From: Nyssa sinensis | Lineage: Eukaryota > Streptophyta > Magnoliopsida > Cornales > Nyssaceae | Direction: 5' to 3' | Length of the DNA stretch: 64,000 nucleotides | NCBI GenBank assembly: GCA_008638375.1 | Contig: CM018052.1 | Span: 26,257,071 to 26,321,070, forward strand | In this document: piece by piece, positions 33,939 through 46,064 of the stretch | Layout: each line of letters starts with the position of its first letter | How positions within the stretch are numbered: position 1 is the first letter of the stretch | The notes under the pieces: model-generated | What the model was told of the DNA's origin: nothing | Database searches by the model: none | The model's input: only the letters and a program-made list of their open reading frames with translations | Position numbers and translations under genes: made by a program

Positions 33939-36900
33939 AATATATGGTCCATTTTTTGTTCAGGGTTACATTTTGTTTTTCTTCATCTTATTTGATCAAT
34001 GTAGGAAAACTAAGCTTGGATTGTGTTCTTGGGAGGATGGAGGATCCTTGTTTATTTTTTGCCAGTCCTTTTTTCTGATGTTGTTCCTGTATTTTAATCA
34101 AAATTTCCACTGTTATTTTTCAAAAAAAGAAAAACCTTCATGACCCTGGCCAAATCTCACCCCCCCCCCCCTCCCAAATCATATTTTGCACAAAAAAAAA
34201 AAAAAATTATATGTAGATTTCACTAACATGTACATGTAAATCTAAACCTCCAAAAAAAAGGGTTTTAAAAGAAAATAAATTTTCCCAGAAAAAAATTCGA
34301 GCCCCCCTTCCCAAAAAAAAAAAAAAAAGAAAATCTCCAACTCTACCCTTACGTGCATCAGAATTATTTTTCCTCTTTCGACCAATCTTGAGATTTTTTA
34401 AGTGGTCTCAGTATTTATTTTGATAAAATATATTTGGCATAAAAATTAAGCAAGGTCGTAGGTATTATAGGAATGGATTATTGTGATCCTACTTAAACCT
34501 TGGATCTCTAACAGTGACATCTGTTTGGAACTAACACATTGTCCTTTCACTTTTCTTTTATTTTTAATCATTTTTTTGGTTCTAATGTTGGCAACACAAT
34601 GGGCTAGGCCTCTTCCACTTAGAGACCTCCAAGGATTGACAATTTAATTCAATTTGATAGGATATATCATATTCAGCTTATATTGAGATGGGTTTGTTGA
34701 AACTCTCTAAATCTATATAGAATTTAGAATGAGTAAGGTTAAGGTGCTCTATCCTCGTCTCATGTTACCTCATTCTTATTATATAAAATTAATAAGAATA
34801 TTATTACACCAGCGTATAAAATATTTTTGATAAATATAAATGATAACGATAATTTTATTCAATTAATAAATAAAGGACTTTTTGTATTATATAGTTAATG
34901 AAAGTGGAAAATTCATCCTATTGTCAATTTTATCCCCCAAACAAGAGGGAAGTGGGATTCTAGCTGGAATGATTACAAGAAAAGTTTATTTACTATTTTT
35001 TTTTAACGAATCGATAAGGAATTATCTTGAGTCAGTTTATTCATACTAAACTAAGTTTCTCTTCCTGTAATAGACCGATCTATCATTTAAATTCTAACTG
35101 TCAACAATCGGCAAGAAGGGATTCGAACCCGAGACACTTGAATTTTATCCTCAACATCTTTATCGCTCAGCCACATCCTGAAATTTTTTCCCAATTTCAA
35201 ATAATGCCCTCGATTATCAATTATAATAATTCAGTTCCTCAATTTTTAATATCATTTCAATCAAAGCTAAGTGCAAACTGTTGTTAACGGCAATCCTAAA
35301 TTTCTTAACGACAGGTATTTACGCATTACAATTACAAGCTACTATTTTAAAACCCATATAAAACTAAAGGGTACTAAAATGTAATCAATTTAGGATAACT
35401 GTTTATAATTGATGAAATTAAAAATTAAGAGACTTGATTATTTCAATTGATAATCAATGACTTTATTTAAAATTGAAACAATATTTTGAAATATTAAAAT
35501 ATAATTAATCCAAATTTAAGCATCTTCTTTTGTATTGATGTTACAAACATAATAAATTTGACTCTATTATTATTTGGGTGATCTATGATCATACCCATTT
35601 GACAGGCAGGCAGGTGTACCAACATATTAACAAAATTAATTTTGATTAGTCCTCATGACATGCTATGAACAGGTGTACTATTAATTATCTCGTGTTACAA
35701 CATTGACCTAGTTTTTTAAGGTTTGGTCTTTAATAATCTTTCTCATCTTCTTTATAAATTAAAAAGTTAATGGGGAGGGTACTCCATCATCTTAAGCTAA
35801 CAATCAAGATATTCTTTAATTTTTGTAGTTGAACAGTAATTAGTATATAAAAAGCTATAATATATAATAATAATAAAATTGTTAATGGAAAATTGTTTCA
35901 AAGTAGTGGGTTAATGTGGACCAATCAAGTGAGCTAGACCACAAATCTACTCAAATGGATGATTGTAACATCTTAACAAATCATTTTTTTTTTTTTTTAA
36001 TTTTTGTATTCATCTTTAATTTTTTCCTGCCTTCATTAAAGAATTGTCGTCTCAAATAAATAGGTGATGATGACATTTAAAAGGGATGACTGAATTTATA
36101 AGTTCAGCACTGCTTTTGTTTTCTCAATTAAATCCATGTAATTTTGTTAAAAATACTTATTATTTGTTTGGATATATTGGATGGTTTAAATAAAAAAGAG
36201 AGATTCAAGTAAAGTAATACTATTTTTTCTCGTTTATTTATATCGAAGAGAATAAAAAAGTTTGAATAATTAAGTTCACTTCTTAATCTCTCCAAATACA
36301 AAGAAATTTGGAAACAAAAGAAAATTTATCTAGTAAAAATTTTTAAAATATGTCTTTAAATGCATAATACTTTTTCTTTCAAAATTCATAAATAAAAAAG
36401 GATATAATTGTCAATTATTATTTATAGTTTCTTTTCTTTTCTCTGTGACTATTTAAATAAAAATAATTTTCTTTCTATATCTGTCCAAAATATTCAAACA
36501 AGATAAAAGATAAATCTTTTTATCTTTTTTCTATTTTATATATATATATATATATTTTTTTTTTTTCCCTTCAAAACTTTCAAACAACTGATTAATGCCT
36601 TGAGTAAGATTAGAAAAGCAATTCAATGTACTGGGAAGCCTTTTTTTTTTTTTTTCATTTGTGTAGCTAACTACGGTTGAAACTTATTCAGCAAACTAAA
36701 ATTTGACAGGTCATATATATCGTCGACCTTGATTCTTTAAATAAATATGGCACATAAGCCTGAAAAAGGGAGAAATTTCACCAAATTAGAGAAGATTAGG
36801 ATGGAAGTCTACAATTGGAGGGTCATGTGGTAGATAATCAGGTTGATGAATGAGTTTGAGCTGACAATTAATACATTTTGTCTTCTTTTTTTTCTTTTTC

Positions 36901-37039
36901 TTTTTAAATATATAATTGATCTTCTAATAATTTAAGATTTTTAATAATAAATATTTTTCTGAAAAACCAACTTAATCATAAAGAGAATTTTATTATTTAA
37001 TAATAAATATATTTTTCAAAAAGTCATTTTATTTATTCA

Positions 37040-37071
<32 letters not shown>

Positions 37072-37084
37072 CTAAGTTTTCTTA
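33939..37084. other. AT-rich region without a gene
   Basis: Poly-C (34161-34172), poly-A and (TA)n runs are present, with a SINE at 34996-35181. The segment at 34000-34135, ending in an A-rich tail, resembles a LINE 3' end but has no coding part. No exon was recognised. Confidence 0.5.
34996..35181 (-). mobile_element. tRNA-derived SINE
   Basis: Read on the minus strand, the element has an A box TGTGGCTGAGCGATA (35175-35161) and a B box GGGTTCGAATCCC (35130-35118), spaced as in a tRNA gene. A unique body of about 110 bases follows, then an A run (complement of the T run at 34996-35004). The tRNA-like part does not fold into a full tRNA that I can see, so it is a SINE head and not a tRNA gene. 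Confidence 0.65.
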
Positions 37085-37665
37085 TTCATCAAGAAAGAGA
37101 AATCAGAGATAGTATTATTCATAGAATTAAAGAAGTATGTGTTAAATGGAGGAGTGCGTCTGGGTATTGTGTCATTGGCATATATTTTTAAAATTGAAAG
37201 ATAAATTTTATAAAACAATTATTAGACCGATCATGTGTATGAAACAAAATGTTGGACAGTTAAAAAATAACATCTTAACAAGATGAGTGTAGTCAAAATG
37301 AGAATATTAAGATAGATGAACGATAAGACAAGAATATATAGAATTAGAAATGAATATATTTGTGAGATAGTAAGAGTAACATCTTTAAAAAATAAAATGA
37401 GAAAACATCGATTAAGGTGGTATGATCATATAAAACGAAAACTAATAAATACACCAATAAAAAATAACAACATAGTTAATATTAATGATCATGCTATGGA
37501 GGCGAAGGCAGCCAAAATTAACTTTAGTAAAAATAATTCAAAAAGATATGTTAATAGATAGTCTAATGGAAATAATGGTCTTAAATAGAGGTGAATGGGA
37601 AGATAAGATTCATATAACTAACTTCAAATAATTGAAATAAAGCTTTATTGAGTTGAATATTAATT
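37085..37665 (+). pseudogene. RTE-type LINE, 3' end of ORF2, heavily decayed
   Basis: Across three frames with stops, the translation follows the C-terminal part of plant RTE LINE ORF2: LKDKFYKTIIRPIMC, then RIRNEYICEIVRV, KMRKHRLRWYDHI and GEWEDKIHITNF. The tail ATAAAGCTTTATTGAGTTGA resembles the usual RTE 3' end with its GCTTTGTTG repeats. The 5' part, with the endonuclease and the catalytic reverse transcriptase motifs, is missing, as expected for a 5'-truncated LINE. Confidence 0.75.
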
Positions 37666-38589
37666 ATCTTGTGTATACTATCTTTGTTTCGCATAGGATA
37701 GAAGTTTTTGGCTTATTTATTTTTTTAAAAAAAAATTAACACATAGTAATTATATTAATTAATAAATTTTGAGTCCCTCGCCATTCTTAGTAATAAGAGT
37801 TCAAAGTTTTCCACACCCAAAGAATTTGTTTAAAAAATGATCTACTTTATAATTAGGATTATCTTATTTTTCATACCTCGCATGGGAGAATTAAGTAGGA
37901 ATACACCAAGAGACAATAAGAGACACCATATGCCTTGTTATTAATAACTTAGATTTAAGTATTTTGGAGCCATGTTGTTCAGTTCTTTTCTTAAGTTGTT
38001 GGGTTAACAAACTTGGGGTACTACAAAGTGGTATTAGAGTTGGCTCTCCAAGCATAGAAGTTCTTAAAGTGTATATTTAATGGGTAATTGGGAGAAAAAG
38101 AATATGATACTCTAATACCACATCGGCAGTGGGGTGAGATAATTTGATTGTTATGTAAGACATCATCATGAATCTTGTTACTAATAACTTAAATTTAACC
38201 ATTCTTGAATTATATTGTTGGTCACTTTCTCCAGGTTATTAAGTTAGGAAGCATGTGGCATTACTAGTCTAGTCACTAGTGATAAGGAAATTATCAACAG
38301 TTATTTTTTCACCCAGCCATGGCAAATTATCAGCCTGTTGTTATCACAATGTGCCAAACCTAGCTTAGTAGGGAGGTGTCCTGGGTATGATAAAAAAAAA
38401 TAAAAGACTATGATTCAATTTCAACCATAATAGAGGAGTTGTGCTTAGCTCAACAAAGTTTTTTCTTAATGGAGTTAATTTGTTTATATTTTGTGCAGTT
38501 TCCCATCTCAATGCACCAAGTTGCGTGGTACCTAAGGGCTGCTGGGCCACTCTGCTGAAATTAGAGGAAGAATGAACGCAGAGAGGGTG
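37666..38589. other. Non-coding, with two degenerate direct repeats
   Basis: Segments near 37920-38060 and 38155-38280 share phrases such as TTGTTA(C/T)TAATAACTTA(A/G)ATTTAA and a Leu-rich-coding look, but carry no gene. A TGGTATTAGAGTTGGC string at 38031 resembles a Copia primer-binding site, with no LTR next to it. Confidence 0.4.
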
Positions 38590-39395
38590 TATAGATACAT
38601 ATTTATGAGCTATATATTTGTTTCTATAAGTTGAGAAATGGATCTTTCTTGAAACTTTTCTTGTGTCTTTTCTTTGCTTCCAACTCCATGACTCATAACA
38701 TTAACTGAATGTTGTTCTTGTTGCTTAAGTTTTGCCTCTTCTTGAATTAACATACTCGTCAATTCATTCACATTCCACTTTTCCTTAATAGTGTTATAGT
38801 GAATCTAAAATGGCCCATACTGAACAGGCAAGGAATTCAGAATGAACTGAACAAGAAAACTTTCATCAACATTTATACCCAGAGATTTGAGTTTGGCAGC
38901 TAGATTGGTCATTTCAAGGACATGCTCATTCATTCCACGGCTACCATCAAATTTCATGGTGGTAAGTTCAGCCATTAATCTCCCTCCAAGGGACTTGTCC
39001 GCTGAACGAAACCGATCTTCCACAGTCTTGAAATATTCCTTTGCATTTTCAATTTGAGGAAGCATTGACTTGATATTGTTCGCAATACACATTTGTATAA
39101 AGATGATACTTAATCTATTTGATCTTTCCCATGACTTAGACAAAGCTTGCTGCTCCGAATTGCTTGTTTCAGTAATAGCAGCTGGTTTGTCAATTCGTAG
39201 TGCTAAGTCAAGATCCAGAACACCAAGGTGAAATTGGATCTGTTCTTTCCAGTCAAAGAAATTAGCTCCATTAAAGATCGGAATAGAAGAAGCTAGCGAA
39301 TGAAGCGAAACAGGAACTGACACTGCAACAAAAACAAAAAACATCACAACATTAATGCTTTGAAAAATCAGTTCCATTAGCAATATTTCATTCAA
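38590..39395 (-). pseudogene. Copia gag fragment
   Basis: The minus-strand frame is open from 39395 to about 38600. It carries the UBN2-type Copia gag words IPIFNGANFFDWKEQI, LSIIFIQMCI, YFKTVEDRF, LTTMKFDGSRG and FLVQFILNSLP, then a KEKWNVNELTSMLIQEE tail. The first 30 or so residues are hydrophobic and probably not part of the original gag. No zinc knuckle, pol or LTRs were found nearby, so this is a fragment. It is unrelated at sequence level to the Copia element at 23406-28925. Confidence 0.75.
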
Positions 39396-42300
39396 TCTTT
39401 GGATTAACTAATGCAATATACTAATATTCAGATTTAATGATGATTTTCACTCACCTAGGCATAATTGATAACCCTTCAAAGTTTGATTGGTTTGTCACCT
39501 TTGGGCATCCATTCCAATCTCACAATAATTTTATCAGTTATTCTAATTAATTTAATGACTACTTGAAAGTTAGTGCACCTTTGGGTCAAACCATAATAAT
39601 CAAATAATCATTCCATAATAATTTTACAAAGTCATAATTCAAATCAATATTTATAACTTTTCCCAACAAGATTACTTTGGTGACAACATGCTAACCATAA
39701 TATAAATTTTGATTGATAAATAACCAAGCAAAAAATAAATAAATAAATAAATAAATCTATCCACGTACAATTGGTAAGCATGCATTGTTTTGAACACTAT
39801 GTTCTGAGTTCAAAACCCTATACTAGCATTCTCTTTTAATTTTCTTAATTACATGCAAAATTCAGTCTATAACAGTTCATCCCATGCATGCATAAATATA
39901 ATTATTAATCCAATACAAGTGAATCCATAACATAAAACCAACCCATAACTTAAATTCAGCCCATATGAAATTAAACAATAAATAAATAATAAAAAAAAAA
40001 CAGTTTGCGTGCTTTTGGATTGGCTATCATCGCCGCCACTTCCATCACCACTAATGTCGGTCCAAATCGACGTTATCATGCTAGCTCATAACTCGGGCGG
40101 AAAAGAGAGGATAGAGAAGGAGTTTGAGGCTTGGCCAAAAGGGTTGGATTTCTAGGTTTCCATGTAATGTGTTGTGCTTATAACACTTAGGTCATGGAGT
40201 TTTTTGAAAAAGATTTAAGTCCTTAATTAGCTTTATGTGGTATGTGATTACTTAAACATCCATGTTATTACATATCGGAATCACCCACCCTTTGAGACCA
40301 ATCAACCTCTAATCAAACAATAAATAAGAAAACATATTTTCAAGGCCATCAGGCCGTGAAAGTGGTGGCAGCGGCAGTAGTGACATAAGTCGCGATAGTA
40401 ACTCACAATCATGAAAAATATTAATGAAATCGATTTTTTTATTAAAAGTAAAATCATGATAATTTCAACCAAGGTCTAATATTTTCAAGGCCATCAGTCT
40501 GTGAAAGTGGTGGCATCGGCAGTAGTGACATAAGTCGTGATAATAACTCACGATCATGAAAAATATTAATGAAATCGATTTTTATATTAAAAGTAAAATC
40601 ATGATAGTTTCAATGATACCACATGTAAAAAATTTAATTGACTAAAATAGGGATCTTCAACTATCATGAAAATTACATGATCATCTTTTATGTGGAAATA
40701 AATAAATCATAAAACATACCAGAATCAGTCATAATGAAATCTCCTTCTTGAAGATGACTTGTAAAATTATTTTTTTCACTTAATCCATTTTCTTCTCTAC
40801 GCCAGAATGTTGGTTAAAATTAATTGGATAAAGAGAGGACAATTCCTACGTAAATAAAACTGTTATCCTACTCACCATAAAAGTAGGTAGATAGAAAAAT
40901 TACTTCCTCTATATCTCTTACTAATTAAGTAACCGTGTATAACTCTTCCAAAGCCAATAACCACCTGATTTCATTAAGTCTAAATAATGTTCATAGTACT
41001 TTTTCATGTGGGACATATTTTAACATTGAAACCATTGTGATTGACGTAACGGAAGCTTGTGAACAAATAGGACACTGCCTGTTTCTTGAAAAAATCATTT
41101 GAATCCACGAACAAATGTAACCTACTCGAATCCACGAGCACAATGAATAAGATCTCAAAAAGAAAATTTTTTATTGAATAAAAGTTAACCTTACAATGAA
41201 AAGAAAAACCTTTATATAGGCAGTAAAACTTAATTCGACTAAAACTAGGAAAACAATAATTAAAATAAAAAAAAATACGAAAAATTTCAAAAATATAAAT
41301 ATTCTAATTAAAAGTATAAATCAAAAACCCTAAACTTAAGTAGTATTCTGTCAAAAAGGACAACTTCAAACGTCAACCGTAACTCTCAAAATTAAGTCGC
41401 ACATTATTACCATAAATAACAAAAAATAAGAAAACACGCTATTGAAGCCCAAGATGAAGGAATTTGTCTAAAAAACGGCATAAGTCATCGCTTTGTGATG
41501 AGTATAGTAAGGCACAACGATTCCAAGCCACCCACCGAATTTCACGTAATTCTAACCACGTTAACGTTGCACGTAATCCCGTGCTAAGAATTCTGCTGCA
41601 CTAGAAATTCTTCTGCAATCTGTTCTATATCAGTGATGGAACTATTCAATAATTTCTCTGTATTGAGAGGTTTTGACTAACGGATCCGACCAGTCCCTTT
41701 TTTTTTTATAACTCGATATCTAATTTTTCTGGTCGACTAATCTGAGAAATTAATATCATTATCCACTAGTAAAGATAATATCTCCTATGAACTTATCCAA
41801 AAAAATAAAATAAAATAACATCCAATAAGTTACTAAAATCCGACCACTCCCTTACATATCAATAATGAGGTGTGATCGGCAAGATTCGTCAGCCCCACTA
41901 AACCATAAACTTGAGAGATTTTTTACCACTAACATTTGAGAACTTTAGCTTAAATTAAAATATCTTCCGGTCATTTTTATGATGAAATAAAAAAAAAAAA
42001 AAAGAAAAGAAAAGGAAAGGACGGATTCTTCACCACGGAGCTTCACACTAAGAGATAAGCTTGTAACTGTATATACACATTCTCAATGTCCCATGCATGA
42101 CATTAGAGCAACACAGTTATGATTATACTCCTATCCCGATTCAGTTAGGTGAGAGTACTTTAATTACTATATAAAACAGTAAAGTATTACTATCAATAAC
42201 TTTAATTTAAACATTTTGAGTCATATTTTTTTTAATTGACAAAAATAAATATTATTGATGAAAAAATAAAAGTTACAAGATATATAACAAAGAAACATTA

Positions 42301-43479
42301 ATAACAGAAAAACGAGGTATAAAAAGCCTCATTATTATCAAACCACATTCTAACTAGATTGACACCAAACCAAAAAAATCAATCATATGTAAGTACCAAA
42401 CCTAAATAAAAAGAAAAATAAAGGAAAGAAGAATCCACAACTCCAGAATTGCTAACAAAAAACAAAACCTCCTGTAAAAACAAAACCAAAAACTAAATAT
42501 TTGGGATCACTTTATCAATTTACCAACGTTAATATTTGAGATCACAACATCAATATTTTGAGTAATATAGTTACACTTTTTTTTAGATCGTTAGAGTTTC
42601 TCAAATAGATATATTAAATGATCGTATTTTTTAAGTTTAACGAGCCATGTAAGTAAAAAAAAAAAAAAAAACCCTACCAATTTTCCCATGTTACACTGTT
42701 GAAATATAAAATAATAAAATAAAACTTAATAATGTAACTCTTTAAAATAACAAAAGTAACAAAATATTAAAATTTAAAGAGTATTTTGGAGATGTAATAA
42801 TTTTTTAGACAAAAAATAATTTTTTTAAGTATAACATAAGTATAATTTTAATGATTTATTTTAAATAGATTTTTGAAAATGCTCTTAGACAAGATAGTCT
42901 ATTTAGGTACAATAGTTAATAACCATTCTCAATTCTGAGGTTTTATGGGAGATATGTCAACGCAAGGGCCCCACTTATTGGAAGTGATGGCCTCCTTAGC
43001 CCCGCAGTAGCTCACAGGCCAGTGGCCACTGTCAAATTTGTGATCATTGAGATTGCCAGGAAAATGCTGCCTTTGATAATGGTGTCCTGTGGCTGGGAGT
43101 CTCAGTGCACGACTGCCTTTGTTAATAGATGCCTAACCGAATCTTTTCCATCAACAAACAAATCTTTGCAGATTACATTTTGTGGTGGTTCTGCCACCTT
43201 CAAAAATCGTTTTAATTCAGTAACTGTGTAATTGTTCTTATCCTATATATTGCGTTATAGATTACGATTCGGCCAATAAAACGATCCGAGTTACCATAAA
43301 TAAACATGTAGCGTGTAGTAAAAAATGAGTAATGTTTTGTAATATAATTTTTTTAGGAAAAAATATTAAAATATTTTTAAAATTAATTTTGTTAATTCAA
43401 AAAATTTATGATATATTTTTTTTATCTAAAATTAATTTTGTTAATTCAAAAATGGTATGTTCTAATCACTTTAGTAATA
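39396..43479. other. AT-rich region without a recognised gene
   Basis: It contains an (AAAT)n run near 39730-39755, a direct tandem duplication (40333-40612) and poly-A runs. A GC-richer block at about 42960-43230 has an open frame on the plus strand (43022-43231) and a longer, stop-interrupted frame on the minus strand. I recognise neither. Confidence 0.45.
40333..40612. repeat. Direct tandem duplication, period 146 bp
   Basis: Two copies start ATATTTTCAAGGCCATCAG at 40333 and 40479. They share GTGGTGGCA(G/T)CGGCAGTAG and GAAATCGATTTTT. They differ by about ten substitutions. Confidence 0.85.
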
Positions 43480-45315
43480 AACCAAGAATATACTATATCT
43501 AATGCCATTGCACTAATCGACAATAGTGCTGATATAAATTGTATTAAAAAATGATTGGTTCTAACCTAATAGTTTCAAAAAGCAACTCAATCACTCACAA
43601 GTGCAAATGAATCTAGAATGATTATTAATTACAAATGTAATAATATTTACATTTGTAAAGAAAGAATATGTCTTTTATCAAGTTTTCTTTTAATAAGAAA
43701 TCTATCTCAACATATTATCTTGGGAACTCCGTTCTTAACTGCAATAATGCCAATTCAAAAAATTGATTCTACAGGCATATATGCTCCTATAGATTAGCAT
43801 CCAGTCACATTTCAGTTTGTAATTAAATCACAAACAAAAACAATACATGATATTGAAAATAATATTAATCTTAAAATATCACAAATTAATTTTCTTCAAA
43901 AGAAAATCAAATTACTTTCCTTAGAAAATCAATTACAATCCTTTCAAATAAAGAAAAAAATTCAACAACTTCATAATCAATTTGTTACTGAAATTTGCAG
44001 TGACATTCCCAATACTTTTTAGGAAAGGAAACAACATATTGTTTCTTTATCCTATGAATCTACTGAATCTATCTTTCAGGGAAAAAATATATTCCTACAA
44101 AAGCTAGACTCAGTCAAATAAAAAAAGACTATCTAGAATTATATAAAGCAGAAATTCAAGAATTATTTGACAAAAAATTAATTCGAAAAAGCTTATCTCC
44201 ATGGAGCTGCACAGCCTTCTATGTTAACAAAAATGCTAAAAAGGAATGTGGCAAACCAATGCTGGTAATAAATTATAAGCCACTTAATGACTGCTTAAAA
44301 TAGATTAGATATCCAATTCCTAATAAAAAGGATTTATTGGATAAATTACACTTAGCCACAATATTTTTCAAATTTGATCTTAAATCAGGATATTGACAAA
44401 TTCAGATCTCTGAAGAGGACAAATACAAAACAACTTTTATTGTTCCATTTGGCCATTATGAATGGAATGTAATGCCATTTGATCTAAAAAATGCTCCTTC
44501 AGAATTTCAAAATATCATGAATGAAATATTCATTCCTTATTCTAATTTCTCTATTGTGTATATAGATGATATATTCATCTTTTCTTCCTCAATAGACCAG
44601 CATTTTAAATATCTTAATATTTTTAAAGATGTCATCCGAAGGAATAGTTTAGTAATCTCTGCTCCTAAAATGAAAATATTCCAAACCAATTTTCAATTTT
44701 TAGGATATAATATTAACCAGGGCAAAATCATTCCTATTGATAGAAGTATAGAGTTTGCTTCTAAATTCCCTGATGAAATTAAAGATAAAACTCAATTGCA
44801 ACGCTTTCTTGGAAGCTTGAATTATATTGTCGATTATTATCCTAAGTTAGCTCAGGATGCGACTATTCTATATTATAGACTTAGGAAAAATCCTAGTCCC
44901 TGGAATATAGCTTACACTGAAGCTGTTAGGTGAATCAAATTAAAAGCCAAGCAGCTACCTTGTTTGGCTCTTGCCAATCCCCAATGGTTTAAAATTGTTG
45001 AGACAGATGCCTCTAATATTGGTTATGGTGGCATCCTGAAACAAACTAATCCTAAAACAAGAAAGGATGAATTGGTCAGATTCACATCAGGCATATGGAA
45101 AAATGCCCAAATCAATTAGTCTACAATTAAGAAAGAAATTCTTTCTATTTTTAAATGTATTCTTAAATTTCAAGATGATTTACTTAATCAATAATTTTTA
45201 TTATGGATTGATTGTAGTGCTGCCAAACAGGTCCTTAAAAAAGATGTCAAAAATTTATCTTCCCGACAAATTTTTGCCTAGGGTCTGTTTTCTTAATCAA
45301 CAATTTCCCTTCGCT
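43480..45315 (+). pseudogene. Endogenous pararetrovirus (Caulimoviridae) fragment
   Basis: The fragment holds the protease, reverse transcriptase and RNase H parts of a caulimovirus-type polyprotein. The protease motif near 43520 has Ser where the family has Gly. The reverse transcriptase runs from about 44090 to 44900, with the catalytic YIDD box near 44560. RNase H starts near 44990 and is cut off at about 45280. In-frame stops occur near 44300, 44395, 44931 and 45193, among others, plus a frame change. The movement protein, capsid and the rest of the genome are absent. This is an old broken integration and cannot express a working enzyme. The genus is not decided; the text resembles florendovirus or petuvirus types. 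Confidence 0.8.
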
Positions 45316-45997
45316 GGGTCTGTTTTCATTGGGGGAGGCCTTTTTACCCAGGGTTGATTTTTTACTTGGTGCAAAATTTAGTTGATAGGAAGAGTGAGGG
45401 GAGTGTAGCCTTTTTTTGCAGATTGATCATCTCTTTTCCTGTTTGACTACTAGGCCTGTTGTTCCACTGCCCTGCTGGTTTTTTGGCGATCTTTTATTTT
45501 CTTTGGCATGACGTTTGTCTAGGGACCATTGTGTTAAGCTTTTATTCTCCTCTTTAAGTGTGATGTGTCTCTGTAACACCCCGATCCTGTATAATTAATA
45601 ATTAAATATTAATTATTAATTAATGCCGGCTCAGAGAATAATCAAGGGAATTAACCCTAATCTCCCGATGGTCAAGATAGACCGATAAAACAATTAAAAC
45701 ATGTTCGAGAATAGGGTACAATACCCGAACCTAATTACCAATTAATTAGGTGAAATAATGTCAATTTAACATTAACGGAACCCGAATTAGTTAACCCCGA
45801 AAATCCCGAATGACTAATAAATGAACGGAACCTCTGACACTGTAGATAACTGAAATATGAAACTCTCGGAACAAACCGCATCGAAAAAGGAGTTACGGAA
45901 TGAAAGTTATGAGGCAAACATCAAAAAACTGAATTAATGTGCAGCCAAACAGGGCCTTAGCCCAAAATGGTGAAAAAGGGGGCAAATGGGAGGCCAA

Positions 45998-46064
45998 GGG
46001 AATTGAACCCTTGACCTTTGAGAAGGGATGAATTTTTCTCAAAAAACTTACCAACTTGGCTGCC
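45998..46064 (-). other. tRNA-like segment (pol III box arrangement)
   Basis: On the minus strand GGCAGCCAAGTTGG (46064-46051) resembles an A box and GGGTTCAATTCCC (46010-45998) resembles a B box, about 40 bases apart. No complete cloverleaf was found, so no tRNA gene is called. It may be a SINE head or a tRNA-like part of the LTR. Confidence 0.45.

Noticed and set aside
35118..35175. Candidate tRNA gene on the minus strand
   Set aside because: A and B boxes are present, but acceptor and anticodon stems do not pair; better explained as a SINE head.
38031..38046. TGGTATTAGAGTTGGC resembles a Copia primer-binding site
   Set aside because: No LTR ends in front of it, and the only nearby Copia gag is on the opposite strand.
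40613..40624. Complement reads TGGTATCA, a partial primer-binding site upstream of the minus-strand Copia gag
   Set aside because: Only about eight bases match, and there is no LTR end with CA beside it.
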